From assembly GCF_002931075.1 (NCBI RefSeq), contig NZ_PSTQ01000010.1, positions 89,153 through 153,152 on the forward strand: DNA of 64,000 nt. Direction: 5' to 3'. The stretch comes from Pseudoclavibacter sp. AY1F1. Lineage in GTDB: Bacteria; Actinomycetota; Actinomycetes; Actinomycetales; Microbacteriaceae. This document shows positions 25,116 through 33,476 of the stretch, piece after piece (positions within the stretch are counted from its first letter, which is position 1; every line of letters starts with the position of its first letter). A program made the translations under genes and the position numbers. Below the pieces are notes generated by a model. It was given only the letters and a program-made list of their open reading frames with translations. It did no database searches and had not been told where the DNA came from.

Positions 25116-26606
25116 ATGAACACGGTCGAGAACAACGGCATCGACACCGGGGCGACGCAGAAGCAGCCCCTCGCGCGTGCGCTGACGGCGCGGCACATCC
25201 GCTTCATGGCGCTCGGCTCGGCCATCGGAACGGGCCTCTTCTACGGGTCGTCGGCTGCGATCCAGGCCGCCGGCCCAGCCGTGCTGCTCGCCTACATGAT
25301 CGCCGGCGCCGCCGTCTTCATGGTGATGCGCGCGCTCGGGGAGATGACGGTGCGTCACCCCGTGACGGGGTCGTTCGGGCAGTTCGCGAACCGCTACCTC
25401 GGCGCGCGCTGGGGCTTCATCACCGGTTGGACGTACGCGTTCGAGATGGTCGTCGTCGCGATCGCCGACGTCACCGCGTTCGGCGTCTACATGGGCTTCT
25501 GGTACCCGGACGTCGCGCGCTGGGTCTGGATCGTCGCCGTCATCCTCTTCATCGCCGCCATCAACCTGCTCGGCGTGCGCGCGTTCGGCGAGCTCGAGTT
25601 CTGGCTCGCCCTCGTCAAGGTCACGGCGATCATCGCCATGATCGCGGGCGGCATCGCGATCATCATCTTCGGCTTCGGCAACCAGTCAGCGGATGCGTCC
25701 GGCATCGGCGCGCTCTTCAACCCGGCGGCGGGCGGGTTCTTCCCGATGGGCATCGAAGGCCTCATCGCCTCCTTCGCGATCGTGGTCTTCGCGTTCGGCG
25801 GCATCGAGATCATCGGCATCACGGCGGGCGAGGCGCAAGACCCGAAGCGGGTCATCCCGAAGGCCATCAACAGCGTGCCGCTGCGCATCCTCCTCTTCTA
25901 CGTCGGCGCGCTCGCGGTCATCATGATGCTCGCGCCGTGGAACACGATCACGGGGGATGCGAGCCCGTTCGTCTCGATCTTCGACGGCCTCGGGATCCCC
26001 GCCGCCCCGCACATCCTGAACTTCGTGGTCATCACGGCGGCGCTCTCGGCCATCAACTCGGACGTGTTCGGGGCTGGGCGCATGATCTTCGGCCTCGCCG
26101 AGCAGGGGCAGGCGCCGCGCGTCTTCCTGCGCGTCTCGAGGAACGGCGTACCGTGGGCGACGGTGGCGCTCATGGTCGCGGCGCTCGCGGTCGGCGCGTG
26201 GATGAACGCCGTGATCCCCGAGGACGTGTTCCTCGTGATCGCCTCGATCGCGACCTTCGCGACCGTGTGGGTGTGGATCATGATCGTCTGCTCGCACATC
26301 GCGATGAAGCGTGACATCGCGCGTGGCGGGCGGAGCGCTTCCGAGTTCCCCGTTCCGCTGTGGCCGTACGCGTCGTGGGCGACGCTGGGCTTCCTCGTGT
26401 TTGTGCTCGGGGTGCTCGGCTGGTTCGAGAACACGCGCGTGGCCCTCGTGGTCGGTGCCGTGTGGCTGGCGCTGATGCTCCTTGCCTACCAGTTCGCCGT
26501 CGGGGCGGCCGGTAAGCGGCGGGCGGACCTCGTCGACGAGACGGGCACGCTCGAGGTTCAGCCCCGCGAGCAGACGCCGGAAGTCAAGGGCACCTCGCGC
26601 GACTGA
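25116..26606 (+). CDS. Amino-acid permease (AAT/APC family)
   Basis: This 496-residue protein has about 12 membrane segments. The N-terminal signature [26 protein letters not shown] is typical of amino-acid:proton symporters of the AAT family (ProY, AroP and GabP relatives). The family patterns [20 protein letters not shown] and [14 protein letters not shown] also fit. The exact amino acid cannot be deduced. ATG 25116 starts the conserved protein. The 25-residue C-terminal tail is acidic and polar. A threonine synthase gene follows 43 bases later in the same direction; a link to threonine or a related amino acid is possible but not shown. Confidence 0.88.
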   Translation: MNTVENNGIDTGATQKQPLARALTARHIRFMALGSAIGTGLFYGSSAAIQAAGPAVLLAYMIAGAAVFMVMRALGEMTVRHPVTGSFGQFANRYLGARWGFITGWTYAFEMVVVAIADVTAFGVYMGFWYPDVARWVWIVAVILFIAAINLLGVRAFGELEFWLALVKVTAIIAMIAGGIAIIIFGFGNQSADASGIGALFNPAAGGFFPMGIEGLIASFAIVVFAFGGIEIIGITAGEAQDPKRVIPKAINSVPLRILLFYVGALAVIMMLAPWNTITGDASPFVSIFDGLGIPAAPHILNFVVITAALSAINSDVFGAGRMIFGLAEQGQAPRVFLRVSRNGVPWATVALMVAALAVGAWMNAVIPEDVFLVIASIATFATVWVWIMIVCSHIAMKRDIARGGRSASEFPVPLWPYASWATLGFLVFVLGVLGWFENTRVALVVGAVWLALMLLAYQFAVGAAGKRRADLVDETGTLEVQPREQTPEVKGTSRD

Positions 26607-26649
26607 CCCGCCCCGATACGATGGGGGCGCACATTCCCGGTGAAACACG

Positions 26650-28092
26650 ATGACTGAGGCGAGCAACTTGCAATACATCTCTACCCGTGGCGGCATGCTC
26701 GGTTCCTACTCCGACGTTCTTCTCGAGGGCCTCGCCCCGAACGGCGGGCTCGCCGTGCCGGAGCTGCTGCCCCGCTTCACGAACGAAGACCTGGAGAGCT
26801 GGCGCTCGCTCGACTACGCAGGGCTGGCTACGGCGGTGCTCGGCCTCTTCGCGACCGACATCCCGCGCGACGACCTCGAGCAGCTCACGGCGCACGCGTA
26901 CGGCGAGGGCCGCTTCGTGTCGGAAGATGTCGTGCCGCTGCAGAAGCTGGATGCGCGGCTCACGCTGGTCGGCCTGTCCGAGGGGCCGACCCTCGCGTTC
27001 AAGGACATGGCCATGCAGTACCTGGGCCAGACGCTCGACTACGTGCTCGGCAAGCGCGACCGCGTGCTCAACGTGCTCGGCGCGACCTCGGGCGACACCG
27101 GGTCCGCCGCGGAGCACGCGCTGCGCGGCCGCGAGCGCGTGTCCGTCTTCATGCTTTCCCCGCAGGGCCGCATGAGCGCGTTCCAGCGTGCGCAGATGTA
27201 CTCACTGCAGGACGAGAATGTGCACAACATCGCGGTCAAGGGCGTCTTCGACGACTGCCAGAACCTCGTGAAGCGCCTCGCCGAGGACATCGACTTCAAG
27301 CGCGGCAACAACATCGGCGCCGTGAACTCGATCAACTTCGGCCGCATCTCGGCCCAGATCGCGTACTACGTCTGGGCGTGGCTGCGGGCGACTGACGAGC
27401 TGTCGGCGGATGCGCGTGACGGCTTCGAGGTGTCGTTCGCGGTGCCGTCCGGCAACTTCGGCAACATCCTGTCCGGCCTGTACGCGAAGCTCATGGGCCT
27501 GCCCGTGCGCAAGCTTGTGCTCGCCGTCAACGAGAACAACGTGCTGGACGAGTTCTTCCGCACGGGCTTCTACCGCCCGCGCAACGCCGAGAACACGCTC
27601 GCCACGTCGAGCCCCTCGATGGATGTGTCGCGCGCGTCGAACCTCGAGCGCTTCGTCTTCGAGTTGCTCGGCCGCGACGGCGGACGCACGGCGGCCGCGT
27701 GGAGCGAGCTCGCAGAGACCGGCGAGATCGACCTGTCGGTGGCCCAGCACACGTTCGAGCCGCTCTTCGGCATCGTCAGTGGCACCAGCACGCATGCCGA
27801 CCGCCTCGCGACGATCCGCAGCGTCCACGACGCATCCGGGATCACGATCGACCCGCACACGGCCGACGGCGTGAAGGTCGCCCGCGAGCACCTCGAGGAC
27901 GGCGTGCCCATGCTGGTGCTGGAGACCGCGAAGCCGCAGAAGTTCGCCGACACGATCTCTGAGGCGCTCGGCGCCGAGGTCGAGGTCGACGCGGAAACAC
28001 AGGCCCTCCTCGACGCACCCCAGCGGGTCGTCGAGCTCGACGACGACGAGCAGGCACTGCGCGCGTTCATCGCGGAGCGCGTGCTGCGCTAG
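26650..28092 (+). CDS. thrC: Threonine synthase
   Basis: This 480-residue PLP enzyme makes threonine from O-phosphohomoserine. The PLP lysine is Lys118 in EGPTLAFKDMAMQ. The glycine-rich phosphate loop is LGATSGDTGSAAEHA, and the patterns NSINFGRISAQIAYY and VPSGNFGNILSG are characteristic of the long, E. coli/yeast-type ThrC. Many actinobacteria instead have a shorter form of about 360 residues next to hom and thrB; here it stands alone behind a permease. The ATG is preceded by CCCGGTGAAACACG. A convergent terminator lies 60 bases downstream. Confidence 0.93.
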   Translation: MTEASNLQYISTRGGMLGSYSDVLLEGLAPNGGLAVPELLPRFTNEDLESWRSLDYAGLATAVLGLFATDIPRDDLEQLTAHAYGEGRFVSEDVVPLQKLDARLTLVGLSEGPTLAFKDMAMQYLGQTLDYVLGKRDRVLNVLGATSGDTGSAAEHALRGRERVSVFMLSPQGRMSAFQRAQMYSLQDENVHNIAVKGVFDDCQNLVKRLAEDIDFKRGNNIGAVNSINFGRISAQIAYYVWAWLRATDELSADARDGFEVSFAVPSGNFGNILSGLYAKLMGLPVRKLVLAVNENNVLDEFFRTGFYRPRNAENTLATSSPSMDVSRASNLERFVFELLGRDGGRTAAAWSELAETGEIDLSVAQHTFEPLFGIVSGTSTHADRLATIRSVHDASGITIDPHTADGVKVAREHLEDGVPMLVLETAKPQKFADTISEALGAEVEVDAETQALLDAPQRVVELDDDEQALRAFIAERVLR

Positions 28093-28152
28093 CTGCCCGC
28101 CCGCACTCGCCTCCGCCGCGCCCTCGCCCCCGCCCGCCCCGACGGGCACAAG

Positions 28153-28202
28153 AGTTGGCCAGATGCACCTCCCTGATCTCAGGGGGATGCATCTGGCCAA
28201 CT
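28153..28202. terminator. Bidirectional terminator between thrC and a YdeI-like gene
   Basis: AGTTGGCCAGATGCA (from 28153) pairs perfectly with TGCATCTGGCCAACT (to 28202). The inner CTCCCTGA/TCAGGGGG part pairs with one or two mismatches, and TTTTC follows on the plus strand. It lies 60 bases after thrC and 52 bases from the convergent gene's stop. Confidence 0.75.
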
Positions 28203-28254
28203 TTTCTCGCGGGGCGCCGCCGCGTGCTTCGCCCCGCCCGCCCGCGCCGCGCGC

Positions 28255-28827
28255 CTACTTGTAGTGGTGCTCTCCGCGGGCGGCCTTCTCGACGACATCC
28301 TGGATGCGCGCGGCACGGATCGCGGGCGTCTTGATGCCCGTGATGCGGAAGATCACCTGGAAGCGTTCCTGCTTCTTCATGGCCTCGAAGAAGGCGAGCG
28401 CCGCGGGATTCGCGTCGAGCGCCGCCTGCAGGTCGGCGGGAACCACCGCATCCTTGACTCGGTAAGCGGCGTCCCAGCGGCCGTCGGCCTTGGCTCGTTC
28501 GACCTCCGCGTGGCCGGCCGGCTGCATCCGCCCCTCCTCGATGAGGCGTGCCACGTGCCCGACGTTGATCTGCGACCACGGGCTGTTCTTCCGCCGAGGC
28601 GTGAACGCCTGCAGCATGTAGTCGTCGTCGAACCGCGCCGACTGGCCGTCGATCCACCCGAAGCAGAGGGCCACCTCGAGGGCCTCTTGCCAGGTGATGC
28701 CCGGCGCCTTCGAGAGCTTCTTCCGCAGCTTCAGGCGGACGCCGCCGTCGTCGGGACCGGCCGCGAGGAACTCCTCCCACTGCGCGATCGTGAATTCGTG
28801 GATGGGTTTGTCGGCAAAGCTCACCAT
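28255..28827 (-). CDS. YdeI/OmpD-associated family protein
   Basis: A 190-residue protein of the YdeI/OmpD-associated family. The typical stretches are ITWQEALEVALCFGWIDGQ, FTPRRKNSPWSQINVGHVARLIEEGRM and the C-terminal MKKQERFQVIFRI. The family is widespread, has a bacteriocin-protection label in some members, and lacks a proven biochemical role. It is transcribed alone on the minus strand. The ATG at 28827 fits the conserved N-terminus (IHEFTIAQWEEFLA). Confidence 0.85.
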   Translation of the reverse strand: MVSFADKPIHEFTIAQWEEFLAAGPDDGGVRLKLRKKLSKAPGITWQEALEVALCFGWIDGQSARFDDDYMLQAFTPRRKNSPWSQINVGHVARLIEEGRMQPAGHAEVERAKADGRWDAAYRVKDAVVPADLQAALDANPAALAFFEAMKKQERFQVIFRITGIKTPAIRAARIQDVVEKAARGEHHYK

Positions 28828-28936
28828 GTCGTCATCCTAGGAGGGCATCTGGCCAGTCGGCGCCGTCCAACTTCCGCGATGGATGCGCCTCACCGGTCGC
28901 CAGCCACGCGTCCCTCCCCGCTTCATCCCGGAAGTC

Positions 28937-28981
28937 GGTCAAGACCCGCGCCCAGCAGGAGGCTGAGCGCGGGCCTTGACC
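28937..28981 (-). terminator. Terminator of the Nramp-like gene
   Basis: GGTCAAGACCCGCGC (28937-28951) pairs with GCGCGGGCCTTGACC (28967-28981) with one or two mismatches. It lies 28 bases beyond the stop codon of the minus-strand transporter gene. Confidence 0.7.
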
Positions 28982-29009
28982 GTCGGTCCAAGTCGCCGAA
29001 ACGTTGCGC

Positions 29010-30311
29010 CTACCCGGCGATGAAGCTCATGAGGAGCCGCACCGAGAGGGCGAGCACCGCGAACAAGCCGATGATGCCGAACGCGTTCTGCCACCACCTG
29101 TTGCGCATCTCGCCCATCAGCGAACGCCGGTTGGCCATGATGATGATGAGCGCGGCCAGGATGGGCGCAACCAGGATCGTCAGGGCCTGGGCGAGCACGA
29201 TGAGCTCGACCGGCGAGGTCTGGAAGAGCAGCGTCACGCCGAGCCCGAAGGCCAGGATGAACCCGCTCGTGATCCGCGCCGTGAGCGTGTTCGCGGAGCC
29301 GCCCCTTCCGACGGCGTCGGACAGCATCGTGCCGCCCGCGATGGCGTTGGGGATCATCGAAGAGAAAGCTGACCCCGCGAACCCGAGGGCGAAGATGAAG
29401 CCTCCCACCGGGCCGGCCAGCGGCTCGAAGATGGCCGCGAGTCCGGTGATCGAGGTCGCCGTCTCCTCGGTCTTGCCCAGGGCGCCTGCCGCGACGATGA
29501 TGACAAGCCCCGTCATGATGCCGGGCGCGATGATGCCTGGGATCGTGTCGACGAGCGTCACGTCGCGGTAGTCCTCCTCCGTGCGGCCGCGCTCCTTCGT
29601 GCCGTATGAGGTGTAGAAGGCGGCGTTGATGGAGAAGTTCGTGCCGACGAGGGCGACGATGAGCAGCCACGAGCCCTCTGGCGCCGTGAGGATGAGCCCC
29701 CGGCCCGCCGCGGACCAGTCTGGGTTCACGACGAACGCGCTCACGACGAAGCAGATCGCCATGAGGGCGACGATGCCGATGAGCACCTTCTCGATGACGT
29801 TGTAGATGCTGCGGATGAACAGCACGGCTGCGACGCCGAGCGTGCAGATGGCGGTCCACATGACGGGGGAGGAGCCCTCGACGAGCATGGAGAGCCCGAG
29901 GCCGGAGCCGACCGCGTTGCCCACCGAGAAGCAGAGCGTGATGAGGAAGACGCCGACGCCGGCGACGACCCCGAAGGGCTTCCCGAGGTGGTCCTTGATG
30001 GAGGCGATGAGCGAGACCGGCGACTTGATGCCGAGGCGCACGCTCATGTCCGTGAGGAAGATCATGAGCACCGTCGAGACGGCGATGACCCAGATGAGCG
30101 TGTACTGGTACGAGCTTCCCGCCTGGACGGCGGTGGTGAGGTTGCCCGGGCCGAACTGCCAGGCGCCCGCGACGAACGCGGGGCCGATGAGGGCCAGCTG
30201 CTGCCAGAAGCGGCGGCGAGTGCGGCTGGATTCGACGATCGTGCGGACTGCTTCGGTCGAGATGCGCGCGTGGCCTGTGCCCGGCGTCGAGTGGAGGCGT
30301 GTGTCGCCCAT
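29010..30311 (-). CDS. Nramp-superfamily transporter lacking the canonical metal motif
   Basis: This 433-residue protein has about 11 membrane segments and the Nramp fold pattern. The TM1 metal motif DPGN reads GPGN (AWQFGPGNLTTAV), and the TM6 region reads GTNFSINAAFYTSYG without the metal-binding MPH methionine-histidine pair. Classical Nramp proteins import Mn or Fe; relatives without these residues include magnesium transporters and proteins of unknown substrate. It shares an operon with a DapA/NanA-family enzyme and faces a LacI regulator, which suggests an organic acid or sugar-acid substrate. It starts 193 bases after the enzyme gene, with a strong hairpin in between. Confidence 0.82.
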   Translation of the reverse strand: MGDTRLHSTPGTGHARISTEAVRTIVESSRTRRRFWQQLALIGPAFVAGAWQFGPGNLTTAVQAGSSYQYTLIWVIAVSTVLMIFLTDMSVRLGIKSPVSLIASIKDHLGKPFGVVAGVGVFLITLCFSVGNAVGSGLGLSMLVEGSSPVMWTAICTLGVAAVLFIRSIYNVIEKVLIGIVALMAICFVVSAFVVNPDWSAAGRGLILTAPEGSWLLIVALVGTNFSINAAFYTSYGTKERGRTEEDYRDVTLVDTIPGIIAPGIMTGLVIIVAAGALGKTEETATSITGLAAIFEPLAGPVGGFIFALGFAGSAFSSMIPNAIAGGTMLSDAVGRGGSANTLTARITSGFILAFGLGVTLLFQTSPVELIVLAQALTILVAPILAALIIIMANRRSLMGEMRNRWWQNAFGIIGLFAVLALSVRLLMSFIAG

Positions 30312-30469
30312 GGGGGTCTCCTTCGTGGAGTGCGGCTCAGCGGATGCTGTGCATCCGGCCGCGAAGTCGTCATTGACTTGGAGGGCGCGCAGGTTGGGGG
30401 AACCGGCGCGACCAGAGCCGCTTCTGGGCGGCGTGTGTCGTCGATCGTCGAGCAGTCGACGTCAAGCGT

Positions 30470-30499
30470 AGGGGCAGCGACCCTGTTGTCGCTGCCCCT
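30470..30499 (-). terminator. Hairpin between the DapA-family gene and the Nramp-like gene
   Basis: AGGGGCAGCGAC (30470-30481) pairs perfectly with GTCGCTGCCCCT (30488-30499) around a 6-base loop. It lies 5 bases after the stop of the minus-strand enzyme gene. It is probably a partial terminator or mRNA-stabilising stem that sets lower expression of the transporter. Confidence 0.65.
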
Positions 30500-30504
30500 C
30501 CCTG

Positions 30505-31440
30505 CTAGGAAGCGACCGTGACTCGGTCGAGCCCGGCGAGAGCAAACGCCTCGGCGATCTCGCGGTCCGCGCCGTCGGCGAGCGGCAGCAGCGGGGTGCG
30601 CACGGTCGCGTGGTCGAGGATGCCCCGGTGCACAAGGCCCCACTTGAGTGCAACTGTGCCTTCCATGTGCGAGCCGCGGTGGTACACGTTCTTCGTGACG
30701 GGCAGGAGGCGCTCGTGGATCTCGTGCGCACGGTCGTAGTCGTGCGCCTTGCCTGCCTCGATGAGCTCGACAAGTGCCTCGGGAGCGATGTTGCCGTAGC
30801 CGACGAGCAGGCCGTCGACATCGAACATCGTGGGCAGCAGGTACTCGTCGTGACAGGAGAGGATCTGCAACTCCGGGTAGGCGGCGCGCAGCGCGGGGAT
30901 CTCGGTGTACCAGCGGCGCATGTTGCGCACGCCGTTCTTCGTCGCGAACACACCCTCCTGGCCTGCGATCTCGAGCTGCGTGTCGAGGTTGTAGCTGGCC
31001 TTCGTGTTGTCGGGGTACTGGAAGAGGATCAGCGGGAGTCCACTCTCTTCGTAGATGTCCCGGTACCGCGTCTGCGGTGCGCCGTCCTGGTAGCCGAAGC
31101 GCAGCCATCCGTGGGACGGGTAGACGAGGCCGGCGGACGCGCCAGCATCCACTGCCCGCTTGGCTTCTTCGGCGGCGACGGCGTTGCCCTCCTGGGTGAT
31201 GCCGGCGACGATCGGGATGCGGGAGTCGACCGACTCGCGGAAGGCCGTGATGACCTTGGCCTGCTCGGTCTGCGTGAGGAACGTGCCCTCGCCGGCGTGG
31301 CCGAGGACGACGAGGCTCTTGACCCCGTCGACGGAGCCGAGCCAGGAGCCGAGGCGCTGGATGGCGTCGTAGTCGACGGCTCCATCCTCGGTGAAGGGCG
31401 TGACGGGGGCGGGGGAAAGGCCGCGGAGATCGATCGACAT
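30505..31440 (-). CDS. DapA/NanA-family lyase or aldolase
   Basis: This 311-residue (beta/alpha)8 class I enzyme belongs to the dihydrodipicolinate synthase/N-acetylneuraminate lyase family. The pyruvate-type Schiff-base lysine is in VFATKNGVRN (about residue 169) and the catalytic tyrosine is in FQYPDNT. The carboxylate-binding loop reads LGHAGEGTFLT instead of the usual GTTGE. These changes and the C-terminal insert place it outside true DapA. It likely acts on a sugar acid or keto acid. LacI-type operators lie directly upstream (31524-31569). GGAAGACAAG precedes the ATG. Confidence 0.82.
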   Translation of the reverse strand: MSIDLRGLSPAPVTPFTEDGAVDYDAIQRLGSWLGSVDGVKSLVVLGHAGEGTFLTQTEQAKVITAFRESVDSRIPIVAGITQEGNAVAAEEAKRAVDAGASAGLVYPSHGWLRFGYQDGAPQTRYRDIYEESGLPLILFQYPDNTKASYNLDTQLEIAGQEGVFATKNGVRNMRRWYTEIPALRAAYPELQILSCHDEYLLPTMFDVDGLLVGYGNIAPEALVELIEAGKAHDYDRAHEIHERLLPVTKNVYHRGSHMEGTVALKWGLVHRGILDHATVRTPLLPLADGADREIAEAFALAGLDRVTVAS

Positions 31441-31523
31441 CTTGTCTTCCTTTGCTCATCGTTGAGGTGGTGGGTCCCGGCCGTCGCGAGCTGGCGGTGC
31501 TTCTGCTTCTGCACTTGCGTTTT

Positions 31524-31535
31524 GCAAACGTTTGC
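31524..31535. promoter_or_regulatory. LacI-type operator 1
   Basis: GCAAACGTTTGC is a perfect 12-base palindrome with the central CG typical of LacI/GalR operators. It lies between the divergent DapA-family and LacI genes, 84 bases before the enzyme start. Confidence 0.75.
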
Positions 31536-31557
31536 GGGAACGATTGCAAGTCTTGAT

Positions 31558-31569
31558 GCAAACGTTTCC
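31558..31569. promoter_or_regulatory. LacI-type operator 2
   Basis: GCAAACGTTTCC matches operator 1 at 11 of 12 positions. The centres of the two sites are 34 bases apart, near three helical turns, which would allow cooperative binding by the LacI-family protein encoded at 31637. Confidence 0.7.
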
Positions 31570-31636
31570 ACTGTCAACCCCCGGATCCTGAGATTCCTGC
31601 CGGAGGAGCGTCAGCGCCCGGGATACACTCCTCCGC

Positions 31637-32680
31637 ATGAGGCGAAACGACAGTGCTGTTGCCCCCGGTGCGGGCGAGCGTCGAGTCGTGACCCTCAAGC
31701 AGGTCGCCGCGGAAGCAGGTGTCAGCATCTCGACGGTCAGCCGCATCCTCGACGAACGCGCCGCCCAATCGCAGTCGGTGACGGCCGTGCGCGTCCGCGA
31801 GATCGCGAACGAGCTCGGCTACCGGCGCAACGTCTTCGCGTCCCAGCTCCGCCGCGGGTCCACCAGTACCATCGGCGTGCTCGTGCCGCGCCTCAGCGAC
31901 ACGGTCATGGCGCTCATGTACGAAGCGATCGAGCGCGCCGCGGCCGCACGAGGCTACGTCGCCGTCGTCGCGACGACGGGCGACGATGCCGAAGGCGAGC
32001 AGCGCGCAGCCCAAGTGCTCCTCGACCGCAACGTCGACGCGCTCATCATCGCCTCATCGCGCCGTGTCGACAGCTTCCCCCAGTCGCTGCAGGAGTCAGG
32101 CATCCCGCTCGCGCTCGTGCTGCGCACCGACGGGGTGAGCCCCTCCTCTCTCGGCGACGACGAGGTCGGCGGCTACCTCGCCGTGCGCCACCTCATCGAC
32201 CTCGGGCACCGCGACATCGCGCTCGTCACCGGACCGGACTTCACCTCCAGTGCCCGCGACCGTCTCGCCGGGGCCCTGCGAGCGGCGCGCGAGGCCCACG
32301 TCGAGATCCCGGAGCATCGCATCGCGGGCGACGGCTTCCGCATCGAGCATGGCGCTGCCGCGGCCGAGCGCATCCTGAACGCCACCAATGTGCCGCCGAC
32401 CGCCATCTTCGCCGCCAACGACAACCTCGCCCTCGGCGTCATGGCCGCCTCGCACCGCCACGGCCTGCGCATCGGCACCGACCTGGCGCTCGTCGGTTAC
32501 AACGACGTCCCTCTCGCCGAGGCGCTGCCCGTGCCGCTCACTTCGGTGCGCACTTCGTTCGACCAGATCGCGACGACGGCACTCGAGCTGCTGCTGACGC
32601 CCGGGGTCGGGCCAGCCATCCGGCGCGCGATGCCGACCCTCATCCCGCGAGCATCCAGCTGCCCGCCACCGCACCGCTGA
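31637..32680 (+). CDS. LacI-family repressor
   Basis: This 347-residue regulator has an N-terminal LacI helix-turn-helix (VTLKQVAAEAGVSISTVSRIL, about residues 18-38) and a hinge (YRRNVFASQLRRGSTSTIGVL). The periplasmic-binding-protein-like sensor domain ends with AIFAANDNLALGVMAA and LALVGYNDVPLAEALPVPLTSVR. It is divergent from the DapA-family and Nramp-like operon, and the intergenic region carries two LacI-type palindromes. It is inferred to repress that operon and itself until a catabolic ligand binds. Confidence 0.92.
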   Translation: MRRNDSAVAPGAGERRVVTLKQVAAEAGVSISTVSRILDERAAQSQSVTAVRVREIANELGYRRNVFASQLRRGSTSTIGVLVPRLSDTVMALMYEAIERAAAARGYVAVVATTGDDAEGEQRAAQVLLDRNVDALIIASSRRVDSFPQSLQESGIPLALVLRTDGVSPSSLGDDEVGGYLAVRHLIDLGHRDIALVTGPDFTSSARDRLAGALRAAREAHVEIPEHRIAGDGFRIEHGAAAAERILNATNVPPTAIFAANDNLALGVMAASHRHGLRIGTDLALVGYNDVPLAEALPVPLTSVRTSFDQIATTALELLLTPGVGPAIRRAMPTLIPRASSCPPPHR

Positions 32681-32720
32681 GGCTCCGGGCCGCCGCAGCT
32701 TCCGCTTCCGAGGTGGCCCT

Positions 32721-32796
32721 GACCAACATCAGTGCAAAATCGGGGCTTCCTGGGGCGTAACGGCACATTCGGGCGTTTATTGCACTGATGTTGGAC
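32721..32796. repeat. 76-base inverted-repeat element, copy E
   Basis: Arms GACCAACATCAGTGCA (32721-32736) and TGCACTGATGTTGGAC (32781-32796). It lies between the convergent LacI and TetR genes, 40 and 71 bases from their stops. Confidence 0.88.
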
Positions 32797-32867
32797 AGAG
32801 CCTGGCCAGAGCTTGACTCGAATGGCTCGGCGGGCAAGCGCTGCGCAGCGTTACTCCGCTGCTCGCG

Positions 32868-33422
32868 TCAGTCGTCGAGCAGGTCGAGGAGGGTTCGGAT
32901 GATCGCCTCGCGCTCCTCGTCGCTCGGCAGGAGCTTCGCCGCTTCCGGCAGGCTCTCGCGCGACTCGGTGACAAACGACGTCGAGTGGTAGAGGCCGTCG
33001 CCGAGGAGCTTCGTCATGTGCGCGACGAGGGGGCTGCCGGTCGACTCGAGGATCGTGTCGTGCCACGAGCGTTCGAGTTCGAGGATGGCGCGGGTCGCGC
33101 CCTGGTTGCCGTTGCGGGAGAGGTTCATGACGGCGAGCCAGGCGGTGTCGAGCTCGTCGCCGACGGAGCTGCTCATCTCGATGAAATGGCGGACGGTGGT
33201 CGCGGCATCACCCTGCAGCTGGTCCGCGCTTGCACGGGCCATGCCTGCGAAGCGCGCGATGAGCGCGTCTGCCAGCGCTTCCTTCGAGGGGAAGTGGTAG
33301 ATGAGACCACCCTTCGAGACGCTGGCGATGCGGGCAACGGCGTCGAGGGTGGTCGCGGCGACGCCCACTGTGGTCAGTGACTCCTCGTAGGCGTCGAGGA
33401 TCTTCTCTCTGGCGGAGCTCAT
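32868..33422 (-). CDS. TetR-family repressor of an MFS exporter
   Basis: This 184-residue regulator has an N-terminal TetR helix-turn-helix (TTLDAVARIASVSKGGLIYHFPSKEALADAL). Its C-terminal ligand-binding domain is about 120 residues. It is divergent from an MFS drug-type exporter, and two overlapping palindromes cover the exporter promoter between them. ATG 33422 is chosen because TAGGA lies 9 bases upstream; ATG 33431 would add three residues. It is inferred to repress the exporter until a toxic ligand is bound. Confidence 0.9.
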   Translation of the reverse strand: MSSAREKILDAYEESLTTVGVAATTLDAVARIASVSKGGLIYHFPSKEALADALIARFAGMARASADQLQGDAATTVRHFIEMSSSVGDELDTAWLAVMNLSRNGNQGATRAILELERSWHDTILESTGSPLVAHMTKLLGDGLYHSTSFVTESRESLPEAAKLLPSDEEREAIIRTLLDLLDD

Positions 33423-33433
33423 GGCCGACATCC

Positions 33434-33468
33434 TACAGTTGCCAACTGTACCGGCTGGTCGGTATAGT
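33434..33468 (+). promoter_or_regulatory. MFS promoter with two overlapping TetR-type palindromes
   Basis: TACAGTTGCCAACTGTA (33434-33450) is a perfect 17-base palindrome. TACCGGCTGGTCGGTA (33449-33464) is an imperfect one with TACCG/CGGTA arms. They overlap a promoter with -35 TTGCCA (33439-33444), an 18-base spacer and -10 TATAGT (33463-33468). The predicted start of transcription is about 33475, next to the ATG at 33477, so the exporter message is probably leaderless. Confidence 0.65.
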
Positions 33469-33476
33469 CCTCTCTT

